Source of the DNA: Aplectana chamaeleonis
Lineage: Eukaryota > Nematoda > Chromadorea > Rhabditida > Cosmocercidae
Direction of reading: 5' to 3'
DNA length: 64,000 bases
NCBI GenBank assembly: GCA_029168955.1
Contig: JAPDOI010001724.1
Span: 62,001-126,000 of the forward strand
This document shows positions 32,967 through 44,222 of this stretch, piece after piece. Every line of letters starts with the position of its first letter. Position 1 is the stretch's first letter. Below the pieces are notes generated by a model, which saw nothing but the letters and a program-made list of their open reading frames with translations, searched no databases and was not told the origin of the DNA. A program made the translations under genes and the position numbers.

Positions 32967-33574
32967 CATAAGAGTTCTTTATCTCAGAGTAATCTCAGAG
33001 TAACAGACACGCCACAACACACGGTCTTGGGCGATCATCAGAGTCTGATCTGGGGAAGATCCTGATCATGGATGTGCATCAACGAAAATTAAAATTTCAG
33101 CAAATGGCAGCGGCAAAACCGTGAAATAAATAAAAAACACAGAAAATTTTGAAAGAGATTATTCAGAAGAAACAAAGATCTAAAAAGATAACCACATAAA
33201 AATGACTGTGAGAAGAAAGGTTATAAAATAAATAATTGAAACATTGGGAAACAAAAAGGTAAAATTTAAAAAACTCGATTGAGGAAAAACCTGACTCTTA
33301 TTTTTAAAAATCATGCTCCTAAAATTTCAAATCGATGAGATGAACATATTCGAAGGAATGATAGTATTTGAAAAATTTAATTTATCATCCATGTCACCAT
33401 TTAAGTGGGAGGCTAATGGGCGCAAAATCGTTCGACCAGTAGCCATCAGCCCTTCATTTTGCCCGCTGTCACTTTTCCCGCTAAGCGGCCAAAATGATTG
33501 ATACGTACAATGAATACATTTGCCATGTACGACTCTCGTTGAATCTCAGCATTAGGACAATGTTTTGACGTTGA
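32967..33574. other. No recognised gene
   Basis: AT-rich (33080-33310). 33413-33480 resembles 8430-8500. Nothing else assigned. Confidence 0.4.
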
Positions 33575-33610
33575 TTACAGCTTCACACGAGATGGTATCA
33601 GACGTTATTC

Positions 33611-33646
33611 GACTGACAATTCTTCGGTTTCGCCTTCTTCAGAGTC
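33611..33646 (-). ncRNA. Degenerate hammerhead-like motif
   Basis: On the minus strand GACU CUGAAGA A GG...CC GAAG ... GUC AGUC. Stem I and the CUGANGA box are kept, stem II is only two pairs and GAAA has become GAAG. Probably inactive. Confidence 0.5.
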
Positions 33647-33708
33647 TGCAAGAGCCAAAGCCGGTTATGAAAATACACTATCAAACACCGTAGTGGTAGT
33701 TACTGCGC

Positions 33709-33971
33709 TTCTCTGGGCCAAATCCCGGCCCGCAATTGCGTCTCGACACGCTTTGCGACCGCACGCGCCTGAGTCAGCCTAGTTTCCAGAGCCGACTCTA
33801 TGTGGCATTTTATATACCTTTCTCTGATTTTTTTTCAGTTTCTAGTGTCTAAAACCCATCTACAGTCAACAGATCGGCGGCTGCGGCTCTGGAGACTCTT
33901 CCGACTCAAAAGCGCGCAGCCGCAAAGCGTGTCGAGACGCAATAGCGGACCGGAATTCGGCCCAGAAAAGC
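33709..33971. repeat. Inverted repeat with about 95-bp arms
   Basis: GCGTCTCGACACGCTTTGCG pairs with its complement near 33920-33945, and TTTCCAGAGCCG with CGGCTCTGGAGA. Part of the PLE arm region. Confidence 0.8.
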
Positions 33972-34022
33972 ACAGTACACTGCACTGAGACCCATAGCAT
34001 TAATTGCCACCAGGGGCGGCAC

Positions 34023-34413
34023 GCATGAACGCTGCGAAGGCGAAGAAGGTCAGGGGCCGCTCCTCGTCCTATGCGCGCAGTGTCGAGCCACGGGACGGCC
34101 CCCGAAGTGCATGGCGTATAATGGTGTGCCGCGGATGTGAATGCACTTTCCACTGCAAGCTCTACGCGGGCACATTCCGACATCCCAGACGCTCCTGGCT
34201 TTCAATTATTGAGATGCACGAGATGACAAAAAAGTGTCAAAAAGCGACTGGAATGACAAAAAAATGCCGCTTGGCGTAGAGTCTCCTGTGGAGGATCTAT
34301 TTACGTCCGCTACACACCAATATACGCCATGCACTTCGGGGGCCGTTCCTTGGCTCGACGCGGCGCGCATAGGACGCCGAGCGGCTCCCTGACCCTCTTC
34401 GAAGCGTTCATGC
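34023..34413. repeat. Foldback MITE family C, copy 1
   Basis: Ends GCATGAACGCTGCGAAG and CTTCGAAGCGTTCATGC; inner CGAAGTGCATGGCGTATA pairs with TATACGCCATGCACTTCG. A second copy lies at 58541-58858 with the same inner words. Both contain GCGACTGG.ATGACAAAAA in the middle. Confidence 0.82.
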
Positions 34414-34448
34414 AAGCCGCCCTAGGGAATGAATAGGAGGTGCGAGTG

Positions 34449-34595
34449 GAGGTACTTGCGCGGGAGGCCATGACGAATGCGTGAAACGCTCTCGATGCGT
34501 TCTGGATCCATGTGAGAGACCCCGACGTCAATCGGAAGGATTAGGGCCTATATGTGGCCCGGGAACTCCGGCTCTACATCACCGTTGCCTTCTAA
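34449..34595 (+). pseudogene. PLE C-terminal tail, two internal stops
   Basis: The frame reads EVLAREAMTNA, stop, NALDAFWIHVRDPDVNRKD, stop, then LRLYITVAF and a final stop. It aligns with the tail of the first PLE (LEAFWIQTKGPAMNRRE ... IQLCHF) in order and spacing. This tail follows the endonuclease in the intact element; its own function is unknown. The copy is dead. Confidence 0.78.
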
Positions 34596-34795
34596 TTTGG
34601 GGTCGAATTTCCGTCCCATCGGTGCCCCTCCGTACTTCTACTGATCCATGATCGCTTGAGAGCTTGATAAGGTACGATACTTTGCCTACTCTTCTCCTGA
34701 ATACCAATTTGGAAACTTGGGAGCCGATTTTCTGTAGAGAGTTTACCTCTAGGGCGTTTAATCGTGTATTTTCAAAACCGGATTAGAATCTTCCG

Positions 34796-34831
34796 CACTC
34801 TGAAGAAGGCGAAACCGCAGAAACGGTAGTC
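34796..34831 (+). ncRNA. Degenerate hammerhead-like motif
   Basis: CACU CUGAAGA A GGCGAAACCGCA GAAAC GGUAGUC followed by GAATAAAG. The core boxes are kept, but stem I has a mismatch and stem II is weak. Probably inactive. Confidence 0.5.
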
Positions 34832-34860
34832 GAATAAAGTCTGATACCATCCTAAATACA

Positions 34861-36454
34861 TTCCCTTGTTAGTCTTTACTTATCGTTTTCACGAGCAGTC
34901 AGGGCTATTTCGTTCAGGTGTGCCTACTACAATGATGTTCTACATATGCGTGACTTCGTTATGCTATGCTAGTTGTTTCGGAACCGCAAGCAATAAAGTG
35001 TATGAAACAAAGCGTAGCGGCCAGTGCTAACACTGTTGTCGCCATTTGAGCTTCAAAAATTTTTTCTGTCGTCATCTCAAATACGACAGCACAGCAACGA
35101 ACGCCGGAAAATTGTAGTTTTAAGTGTGGGAATGAAGTGAGAGTTTGTGGACACCTCCCTTTTTTAGTATCTAAATCCCTTGATGGAACTGATCAGAATC
35201 GCATGCCGCAGAGTTTACAGAGTTGCAGGATCGGCGACGACGGTGCACATAACATATCAAATTATGACTATCGCAAGCAGGATTAGTCGTCAGTGGTTCA
35301 CGGTCACTAAGGGGGCTACGTTATGTCGATTGGAGGTGTGCTTCACCTGAGGCTCATTGGGGCCAGCGCCAGCAGAGTGCGTCGCACTGTGATTCAACGG
35401 CTTTGGTTTGTAATCTCCACCTCAACCTGATTCATAGAGAGAGGTCTTATGCACTTTAGAGCTCCAAGCCGTACTCCACGCTCGCCTGTTTTCACGTCCG
35501 CGTTGTGATAGCGCAGGTGAAAACCGCTAAATGGCGCACCTGGAGTGCGCACCTTGCCTAGTACATAGAATAGAACGGCTTCGAAAAATTTATTTCCCAA
35601 GTTATTAACAAGACGGAATTCACATTCTTAGTTGAACGCTGGGTTTCATCCAACAGTAACCAAAATGAATGAATTATGGTATGGTGTAGTCAAAAAAAAA
35701 ACGAATGTTAACAAGAAATTCGGGCGACAGCAACGCATTGAACAAGTTGACGCAGCAGGGTAGTGCACAAGGTGTGGGGAATGCCGATTTTATTTAAACT
35801 CCTGACTCAGGAGCTTCATTTGGTCGATTTATCGGCTATTTTCTCAGATCCCCAGAAGTGTAATTTGATCTGCTTTTTCTTGCAAAGTCTAAAGAAGAGG
35901 GACAATTTATCAGAAAGGCAAGGTATCAGCAGTGAATTAGAATATGGACAAAAGCTTTCTTGACGAGGTATTAGAAGTTGCCTGCGTTCGTGAATGACCC
36001 ACTTGGGCTCTCTTCGGAGCTCAGAACCCCCTTCTCTCGCACACCTCCGCAGCTCGGATCCCTCCCCGGGGTAGCTACACACTCTTCGCCAAACCCTGTG
36101 GCGCAATCTAAATGGAAGAAATGGCTTCGCGAAAATTGCACTGCTATGTAGGAATCCTCACCACCGAGAAGCCCTGCTGTCATGACTAAATCCGATTGAA
36201 CTGCAGCAGTCAACAACAGGGACCGACGACAAGGATCACTCTAAATGATAGGTATCTCAAACAATTGAGGGACGAGAGCAGATCCACAGTGTTGGGAGGG
36301 GGTAGCGTGGGGGTAGCCTCCGACCACCGAGGCATGCCCTTCCTCGACGGGGTGAATGCCGAAGTGATAATTTGGCCTTACCGGAACACTGCTGCCATTT
36401 TTCCCTGAAATCCTGTCGTCATAGAAGAATTTCCTATGTGGGCAACAACTTCCT
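34861..36454. other. No recognised gene
   Basis: Short open frames only; a GC-rich patch near 36285-36355 with GGGGGTAGC repeats. Nothing assigned. Confidence 0.4.
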
Positions 36455-37332
36455 TTTCCGAGAATGACTCAAACTCAACAACCACGACCGCCCGTTGGCC
36501 AACTGTGATACCCTATTGATGCTGCGTCCATGGCTAGCTGTGAGCATCAAAAGGCGTCGAGAGTTTACCCGGGGCGGCGCGATAGTAGGTACATGTGAGC
36601 GCGGCGTGAAAATCTCGTCAAGCAGCAATTAAGGTCTCAACGCTGCGCGAACGCTGGGCATCTGAGCGCAATCGCGTACGTACGCGATTTCATGTAATCA
36701 GGCAACCGCATTTTTTAGAAGCTATAGTAGCAGCTTTATCGGGTCTGCTTATGTGCAAGAGATCCTAAATATGCTCATTTTATTGATTTCATTGTTAAAT
36801 TTGGTTGTCTTAAAAGCAGGGTTCTCGATAAAATCGGCTGTTGTGCTATCCCCATGGAACGGCAGATCTGCCAAGGACAAAAGTGAAAATAAGTGAAAAA
36901 TTTTAGGGAAACCTCTCAGCAACAAGTTATTGCCTAGCGCCCTCTCGCCCCCAATTATCGAAATTTGTGTAAAAGCCTGTTTTGTCAACCTTTATTTTGC
37001 TTCTAAAGTAATTTCTGAACATTTTTGGAGACCACTGATTACTTTATCAGAAAAATGGAGGGCAGGTAAGCAAGCATTACTGGAAATCGCGTTAATTAGG
37101 GGGCCGGAAGACAAACGGTATTTAGCCGTTGTACATTGTTTTTGAGCGTTTTCCCGCGAATTTCCGGGTTTTTCACATATTTTTACTTTTGTGGTTACCT
37201 ATATTCTCATAAAGAGAGCTCAAAAGACGTTTTTATCGCGAACCCTGCCTTTAGTGAAAAAGCACTGGAAAAAGTAGCAACGGGCTCGCCTTCGCGCGAC
37301 GTTCATGGCGCCGCACTACAATTCATGGCTAC
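36455..37332 (+). repeat. Repeat X, copy 1, left part
   Basis: Aligns with the reverse complement of 59310-60047: TGCGCGAACG.TGGGC, GCGTACGTACGC, ATGCTCATTTTATTGATTTC and AGTAGCAACGGGCTCG all have counterparts in order. It is interrupted by a GGCAG MITE (36816-37249), and after 37332 by a hAT, resuming at 40065. Nature unknown; CpG-rich, with one long minus-strand frame in copy 2. Confidence 0.8.
36816..37249 (-). mobile_element. MITE, GGCAG termini (440-bp subfamily), copy 2
   Basis: Reverse-oriented sister of 25789-26229, with GCAGGGTTCTCGATAAAA at its left and the complement of GGCAGGGTTCGCGATAAAA at its right. The uninserted site is preserved in repeat X copy 2 (59670-59690 region), which fixes the insertion at a TTAA-type site. 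Confidence 0.85.
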
Positions 37333-37713
37333 TTCATGGGTGGGTAAATGAAATTTCAGATTTCGTAAATCGTAAAACGTAATTACGGTGAAACCACCGT
37401 AAATCGTAAAAGCTGATTGCAACAATAACCGCTATAAATTATTATTACTATTTTAATGAAAAGGATTTTGAATATTTTCCATCAATAAGTGATAAAGAGC
37501 TATTTCGAGGGTTTGTTGCTTTCTGAGCTGCAGTTTTAGCTACAGGTATAAAAGGGAGAAACAGTTTGCAGATTTGAGTGCCCATCGCAGGCTCAGTAGA
37601 TATACGCCTCATGTAGTTTCATGTTGACGAAAGACATGATTATTATAGTACAAGGAAAATGCTGTCCTTAGGCGATCTCAGTTGTCCACGCATAGATAGA
37701 TGGAATGTCATTC

Positions 37714-38256
37714 CTAAATTCGCTCCATGTTGACAACAAAGCTATGCATGTTTACCACGTTAGACCTTTCTGTCACCCCAAAAAATGTGTCTGCTAACCC
37801 CAAGGCCCGGCTTAGCCGGCCGATCGGCTGTGGCCAGCCCGGTCGACAAGCACTTATCTCACGCAAATCGGGTGTAACAAACGTGACCGGACTGAGCAAG
37901 CCTGTGCCGTCCGTGGCCATCCCTATCGATACGCATTTGACCAATTGCTCAATCGGATCGATAATATCCCCCAAATGTAGCCGGACTGTGCCCGCCTGGT
38001 ATGTCCTGATCCAGCTGTGGCCGTCTCGGTAGGTAGGTACGCTTTGCGCAATGAGGTGGAAAATCCCCTTTAGCGACCTTACAGGACGACTCAAAAGGGA
38101 AGTGTTTAGAGTGTCAAACGCATCATCGAAAACGATTAGTATGGCTAGTACATCTTCTGGCTCAATAGTAGAAATGCGCAGTATCCCGCCCCGAGCTGCA
38201 GGTTTAAAAATGTTATGAGCATTTTTCAAGCCTCGCGAGAAGGCAAGGGTACCCAT
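37714..38256 (-). CDS. Open frame with exon-like conserved segment, function unknown
   Basis: A 180-codon minus-strand frame inside the hAT element. The portion IEPEDVLAILIVFDDAFDT (about 38110-38170) is matched on the opposite strand at about 39100-39160 by a reading IESQEILTVLVVFADAFDT. The differences are mostly conservative, which suggests past selection on protein. Similarity begins after a shared CCTGCAG (acceptor-like) and ends near a GTAAGG (donor-like, minus strand, about 38080). The real exon may therefore be shorter than the open frame. I do not recognise the protein. A host gene fragment captured by a hAT is the likeliest reading; a real gene is possible. Confidence 0.4.
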   Translation of the reverse strand: MGTLAFSRGLKNAHNIFKPAARGGILRISTIEPEDVLAILIVFDDAFDTLNTSLLSRPVRSLKGIFHLIAQSVPTYRDGHSWIRTYQAGTVRLHLGDIIDPIEQLVKCVSIGMATDGTGLLSPVTFVTPDLREISACRPGWPQPIGRLSRALGLADTFFGVTERSNVVNMHSFVVNMERI

Positions 38257-39059
38257 CAGGCATTTTTTTTTAGAGTTTCAAAAGAATTTTCTCGGATTTA
38301 GCTCAAAAATGTAGGGGTAATCTGGGGTGGTGAACACAAATTTGGAGCCCAGCCCATTTGTCGATATTTTGAGATTTACTGTAGGTTACGGTAGGTAACA
38401 TGTCATTTAGAGGACAGAACCAAACTTAGTGTTCTGAAAATCGACAAACGGACGTTATATTCGAATTCTCCACCCCGAATAACCCCCGTTTACACAGTTT
38501 GAGTAAAATCTGGGATTTTGACCAAACTACCTTGTACCAAACTACCCACCGTAATCTACCGTAATCTGCAAAAAGTCGATCAACCGACTCTAGATTCGTG
38601 TTTAGCACCCCCAAAGAATCCTCAGAGAATGATTTTGAGACACATCAACCGTAGAAACTCGGAAATCTCAAAAGTGGCGTTTTTCCCTCGGAATTTTCCC
38701 GGTTATGAAGCTTCTCACGAAATTAGCAGAAAACTTCGGAGAATCGACTAATAAACCACGGATTCGTGATCAGCGCTCCAAAAACCCTACTGGGAGAATT
38801 TTGAGTCAAATCTGGAACATTTTTCTAAAACGCTTCCAGAGCCTTCTAATCGGTACAAATAAACGCCCAACCGAAAATTCGTACAAGTTCAAAACGCTAT
38901 CAGTCTGCACAAAGTATGGAAAATGTGCCTTCACTCAAACTTTGCTCAGAGGGGTCGTTTTGGGCACTGAACACATTTATGAGGTCCATTTCCGAATTTT
39001 CGTAAGATTTTTAGAGGGTACAAAAAGCACAGAAAAACGACTTTTTAGGTTGTAACATT

Positions 39060-39180
39060 TTGGAACCTGCAGCACGTCGCGGGATACTGCGCAGTTTTAC
39101 TATTGAGTCACAAGAAATACTAACGGTACTGGTCGTTTTCGCAGATGCGTTTGACACTATAAACACAGTTCCCTTGTCAT
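39060..39180 (+). pseudogene. Inverted partial duplicate of the exon-like segment
   Basis: After AACCTGCAG it reads RGILRSFTIESQEILTVLV, then the frame breaks beyond about 39185. It is the mirror copy of 38085-38220 and has no counterpart for the remaining 110 codons. Confidence 0.55.
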
Positions 39181-40064
39181 TCCGGCCGTTGGCCGACTAT
39201 GGCGGGGCCTGAAACTGAACTTCTGGGCCAAAGGGACACACTTATATCCGTGATACTTCTTCCTGAACGCTAAACGCCGCTGTAAGCGTTGAAAAAAGCA
39301 GAAATTACCGTATTCGAACGACTCTGAATAGCCGAATTCAAGGACTCCGCTCATTTGGTACTCATTCTCAGGCGATTCTCATTGTCCAAACAATAATAGT
39401 ACAGACCCGGAAACTGGGAGAACAAGCCGAACGTTCAGGTGACTCCGACTCCTGCTCGGTGCGGCTGAAGGCTGAGAATCGTCTAAGTATGTTTCGCTTG
39501 TTGATCTTTGTGACCTCTGCCTAGACGTGACCTTCTCGTATGGCGGACCAGGAAACAATCTTTGAAGCCAGTTTTGGCTTCATTAGAGCGCCTTCCTCGA
39601 CTTTTTTTTGGCGCCATTCAAGTTTTGAGAATCAGGACGGTCACTCGTCATGAAAACCTCGAAAACGAGGTTCCTTATGAAAAGTGTTTTTAGACTGCAT
39701 TGCGATTTAGACGGCAGCTAGCGAGAGGCGCGCAACGCGGATCTTTTACCTAGCGCCCCCAACTCCGATCGTGTGTCCCGCGTTATAATAATAATCACGT
39801 CGAAAATTGATAATCAAGTCGTGCTATAGCCAGACGCTGGAGTTGGTCTCATCTCCTGGTCAAAAACATTAGTTTAAGCAAAGTGGTAATAAAGCAGGTC
39901 AACTGGAGCTGCTTTGCTTTCTACTTCCTTTGCATGCATTTGTATTCACGAAATTTACCATTCACGGTACAAAATGTCGGAAATCGTGAACCGTAATTAC
40001 GAGGTCAAAAAACACCGTAAATCGAAAAATCGTAAATCGTAAACCTTAATTCCGCACACCCCTG

Positions 40065-40260
40065 ATGCCGACGCGATTGACATCGCGCGAAGGCAAATAA
40101 CCAGTCAATTCGAGTGTATTGCGCCTCTTCAGTGTCAACACCTAGCAACAACGCGACGCGACGTCGCGTGAACGATACGTAAGCTAATCAAAACGTCCGT
40201 CGCGCAGCGAATGAGCTCTTAACGCTGCCCCAAGTGGCGCTGGCGGTTCGCATGGTTGAC
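40065..40260 (+). repeat. Repeat X, copy 1, right part
   Basis: Resumes repeat X after the hAT: TTCGAGTGTATTGCGCCTCTT and AACGCGACGCGACGTCG match 59495-59550 reversed. The end is fuzzy. Confidence 0.7.
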
Positions 40261-41844
40261 AGTTTGTCATTGATTGGCTCCCAGAGCAACCGCTGCAGCT
40301 GGCGTAAACGGCCTGCCGCTGATGTAGACGATATCGTACCTGCAGCGGCTGTCAATAACTTATCATGAATGCCAATACTAGCCCTTCGCCGACCCGAGAC
40401 ACATTGCATGAGCTAGCGATAGAACGTTACGGGCCAGTGTTATAGCAACATTTTGCTCATCTCTTGTAGTGAGAGGGAGCCTTACGAAGAAATTTCTTTT
40501 AGTCAGCCTTCCTAATGAGAATGAAATGTAACCTTCTAGAACTGTTCCTGATCGTAAAATCCGAATTAATTCTCCTCAGCCGCCCAGAGTAACTATGAAA
40601 GAAGGTATGGGCTATTTTCAAGGGCTCTCGGCAAGGATACTCATCAGGCAACTTTCAGAGTGCAAAAAATGAATTTTTCCCAAATATGTATGCAAGGGTA
40701 ACTTAAAGTACTAAACACAAATCTGAACCTCGTTTAACGATATCATTCAAGGCAGCAAACAGAGTTGTTCAAATAACTTTGTTACTGAGGTCGTATAGCT
40801 CAAATTAGAGCGCTTACGCCGTCAGAAGCGAGCGTCAAAGACGAGTCACAACTACCAAATTTGAGCAATATCGAGCCAAAAATTTTGTAGACTCCGCCGA
40901 TGAGCTTCGAGGTTTCCACCCCCACGACAAACCTTTCCAGATTGATCGTTTGAATACGGTTACTTTTGCTAGTTCTTGAAACTTCCAGCGATGTAAGCGT
41001 TCTAGTACAGGCCGCAAAAGTCTATCAACTTCCCTATCACAACTCCTTTAGTGCTAGCCCCGCTATTCGAACGATCGGGCATGATGCGGTATGGCTCACA
41101 CAGTGGCTTGTGGCCAAAGACTCCATGACTCCCTAGGTACGGATCCTAAGGTGTTATGGACCAGAGGCCTTAGTGTGCCGGACGGCGACACCTTTATGCA
41201 ATGTGCGGGATACTTTCGCGATATAGTTGTGCACGCTATATCGCTCGAACGTTCCCTGTGTACACTCAAACGTCTGCTGGGTTCAGTAGAAGCAGGGGCA
41301 CCAACGAGCAGGTACCAACAGACTTGTATACACACCCCCGCTCACACAGTAACAAAAACAAACTGTTAAACTCCCCACATTCATCCAGTTTTCGCCGTTT
41401 TTTTTTTGCAATTCCCCATACTACGAGCTTCAAATCGTTGAATTATGCCTAAAATCGATACCATTTTTGAGCGTGCGTGCAGCCTTCAATGTTAGTGTCA
41501 CTTATAGTGCTTCCACATTAATCATGGATTTGCGTGATGCAATGCCAATTAATTCAACACCATCTTCGAGTAGTTCACTTGTGCACCTAATATTTTATCA
41601 TGTCGCATGGTTGATCACGGAAGTGAATTTTCACAAGGATATCTCAATGGTAAAAAAAAAACTGGATCCCGCTAACACTTTACCGCCTTTTTTGCGAGAA
41701 CTGTATTATTGACGTCCTCTAGGGAATCATCTATAAAAAACTCAACAGCGACCTAACTCAAGTCGAACTGAATGTCTTTTTTAAAGCAGCATTATTCAGT
41801 GGTGGAATTACAAATTGTATGGTTTTGCGTAGTGTACTGTCCTC
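40261..41844. other. No recognised gene
   Basis: Open frames of about 92 codons or fewer (for example 41091-41369) without domains. Nothing assigned. Confidence 0.4.
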
Positions 41845-41849
41845 ATCCG

Positions 41850-41990
41850 CAGCTGCGGACTACCGCTGTTGCAGCACGCACCTCGAAGATAATCATGCTG
41901 GGGCCACGAATCATCGTGCTGATTTCACGAGGTTCCGACACCATTCTCCTCGTGATTTGTGTTGAAGCAGCTCTCCGCAACTGCAGAGTC
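41850..41990. repeat. Foldback family E, copy 1
   Basis: CAGCTGCGGACTACCGCTGT pairs with the right arm ending CAGCTCTCCGCAACTGCAG. The GCTGTTGCAGCACGC word recurs in copies at 51435-51582 and, diverged, at 61616-61757. Confidence 0.7.
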
Positions 41991-42016
41991 GAATTTCGCT
42001 TCGATAAGGACTAAAG

Positions 42017-42117
42017 TCTGTCCGATCGGTACTGTCTGCCCATGCGGCCGTCGCGCATTTCTTGAACCTCTCGATGGATAATCATGAATGTTAGACGAAT
42101 GGCCAGTGACTCCCAAT
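42017..42117. repeat. Foldback family G, copy 1, left half
   Basis: GTCTGTCCGA...ACTGTCTGCCCATGCGGCCG is the left arm of a foldback whose right arm (GTGACACGCACGCGGACAGCG ... CAGACAGAC-type) is at 44215-44325, beyond the inserted hAT. Other copies: 47020-47250 and 60862-61065. Confidence 0.72.
42110..42117 (+). repeat. 8-bp target duplication, left
   Basis: CTCCCAAT, identical to 44215-44222. Confidence 0.9.
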
Positions 42118-44214
42118 CAGGGCTGGGCACGCGTCCCGGGTAACCACAGGGGGGTGCATATTAAACGTTGCAGAGAGGGCAAAGGGGGGTGCCTAAACCG
42201 AACACCAAAAAAAAAGAACGAAGTGCATGTTCTGTCGAATTTCAGGAAAAAAAATAGTACGCACTATTCTTCTAAATTGTCATATCTTCTTCTCCCCTTT
42301 TTGAGTCGAACACGAAAAGAATTCAAATTATTGATAGAGGTGCAGGTTGTGTTCGCAATAATTCATAGTTGCTGTCAAAGTTTGTTTCGATGAAGGATTT
42401 AACACTACTCTGTTATCTTGTAGCAAGTAAGGATTGATGTGGTGTCATGTTTCTTTGATGCAGCGTTAATTGATTACGCGGGTGGCTACCGATTCGAGGC
42501 AAAGATACTAAGACAGCGCCCAGGAAAACTATTATTCAAGTTCAAAAAAAAAAGATTAGCGAACTGATGTATAGCCTAGGTCGCTCATTTTGAGCCGGTC
42601 GAAGCAAGGCTTATCGGGCTTATCATGTCAAAATCTTCTTATCAGTGTTATACTTTGCAATGACCGACCGCTCCGCTGCTTACTCCGCCCGGACTCATCC
42701 TAGCAGGCTAGGCTTTATTTCGACAGTTTAACAGTACAGATAGCACAGTCAGCATCACAACTAGTCAATAGATTTTTATTCATGAGAATGTGACTTATGA
42801 AGAGAGCCAACTGTAAAAATTGAAGACTGCAAGTTACTATGAAAGAAGCGAATGACCGTTTTCTCCTCATTAAGAAGTATCCTGAGCATAAGAACCCGAG
42901 TTTTATCCACCTTGAATGCCGCAATCTCTCATAGACTAGGCTAGCCGTGCGATCTGGTGTTTGTTCGCAGCTACACAACGCGCACTGGAGTGGACGCGCA
43001 CGCAATATTAATTAAAAAATGTGTTTTATTACAGAACGGGGAGGTGAAAATGATTGAAACTGGAGTAAATTGAAGCAGGGAGAAATAGGATTCTTTCAAT
43101 GTTTACAGTATAGAAATTTAATGTAAACAAACTATGTTGGAGCGGAGTGAATTTTTTGACGTGATAAGGTTCATTCAAATGAACCTAGTTGATTAAAAAC
43201 ACTCCATAAACATGAGAACTAAGAGCATTGCGAGAAAGATGAGAATCTGGCAAACATTTTAATAGCAATAGGTTTGATATTCAATGTGATTTAAGGACCT
43301 TAAAACTCGTCCCGGTTTTGTCCCTTGGTTTTGTCCCGGTTTTCGGGGTAAAACCGGGACGAGATTTAAGGTCCTTAAATCCTATTAGAAACCGGTCCCA
43401 TCGATGCTAAAAATATTTGTCAGATTCTCCTCTTTCTCACAATGTCCTTTGCTCTCAGTTTAATGCTAGTTTTGATCAACTAGGTTCGTTTGAATGAACC
43501 TTGTCACGGCTAAATATTCACACCCGCTCTAACTTTGTTTATTTACATTAAATTTCTAAAGTGGGTACATCCAGAATAGACTACCTTTTACCATCTTTCA
43601 TTTCCTTCAGTTTCAATCCTTTTCTCCTCTCCGTTCTGTTATAAAAATACATTTTTTATTAATATTGTGTGCGCGTCCATTCCCGTGTGCGCTGTGTAGC
43701 TGCGTACAAACAACGTATCGCACGGCAAGCCGATTTTTAAGGATTGCGGCATTCTAGAGGGTAAAATTTGGGTTTTTTACTCCCTACGAATCACATGAAT
43801 CCTAACATTGTTCCACAACACAAAATAGTTCTGATTTCCACATCAGAACAATCAAACACAGATTAACTAATCCTTCATAGGTTTATGAAAGCATTCGACA
43901 GGAAACATTAGTTATCGCAATAGTAGTAGTTCTGTTGTTGGTAATTGTTCAATTGTTTTGTATTGAAAAATGCTTTATCTTTTGTAATAAGTTCAGAAAT
44001 TACACTACCCTTTTTGTTGCCATTTTCGGAATTTTCTCTATTCAGTGCTTTTTTTATATTCTTGTTTATCAAAATCAGGAAGTCAAGATCATGGCTGTTG
44101 AACTATTCCGAAAAACAGCCGATTTCGATTTCCCATAAGGGGGTGCCTAAAAATTACCGAGCTAAGGGTGGTGCATATTCAGTATCGCCATGCCGGGACG
44201 TGTGCCCAGCCCTG
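42118..44214. mobile_element. hAT-type non-autonomous element with giant palindrome
   Basis: TIRs CAGGGCTGGGCACGCGTCCC (left) and, on the complement of the right end, CAGGGCTGGGCACACGTCCC differ at one base. They are flanked by a perfect 8-bp duplication CTCCCAAT (42110-42117, 44215-44222). The interior is dominated by an 865-bp palindrome (42901-43765). No transposase. It split a family G foldback. The GGGGGTGC subterminal words occur at both ends (about 42150-42195 and, reversed, 44138-44175). Confidence 0.92.
42901..43765. repeat. 865-bp near-loopless palindrome
   Basis: Arms of about 430 bp run outward from GTCCCGGTTTT/AAAACCGGGAC at about 43335-43360 to GAATGCCGCAATC (left) and GATTGCGGCATTC (right). 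Intermediate pairs include GGTTCATTCAAATGAACCTA with its complement near 43480-43500, and GACGCGCAC.CAATATTAAT with ATTAATATTGTGTGCGCGTC. If transcribed, it would give a long hairpin RNA. Confidence 0.88.
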
Positions 44215-44222
44215 CTCCCAAT
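44215..44222 (+). repeat. 8-bp target duplication, right
   Basis: CTCCCAAT, identical to 42110-42117. Confidence 0.9.

Larger units (their letters stand above)
33575..34860 (+). mobile_element. Second PLE relic with inverted arms
   Basis: The reverse complement of 33580-33720 matches 34730-34850, sharing GTGTATTTTCA.AACCGG and CTCTGAAGAAGGCGAAACC. This is the arm layout of the PLE at 349-2454. A PLE C-terminal tail with two stops lies at 34449-34595. An inverted repeat (33709-33971) and a foldback MITE (34023-34413) fill the middle. RT and GIY-YIG regions are gone. Confidence 0.75.
37333..40064. mobile_element. hAT-type element, CGTAAATC family, copy 1
   Basis: The right end CCGCACACCCCTG is CAGGG-type. 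Near the left, CATGGGTGGGTAAATG is a decayed CAGGG-type end. Subterminal CGTAAATCGTAAA words lie at 37365-37415 and 39950-40045. The same family with better ends is at 60056-62566. Flanking sequence joins as one continuous repeat X when this segment is removed, and the bordering 8-mers ATGGCTAC / ATGCCGAC match at six of eight. The interior carries an exon-like segment and its inverted partial duplicate. No transposase. Confidence 0.7.
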
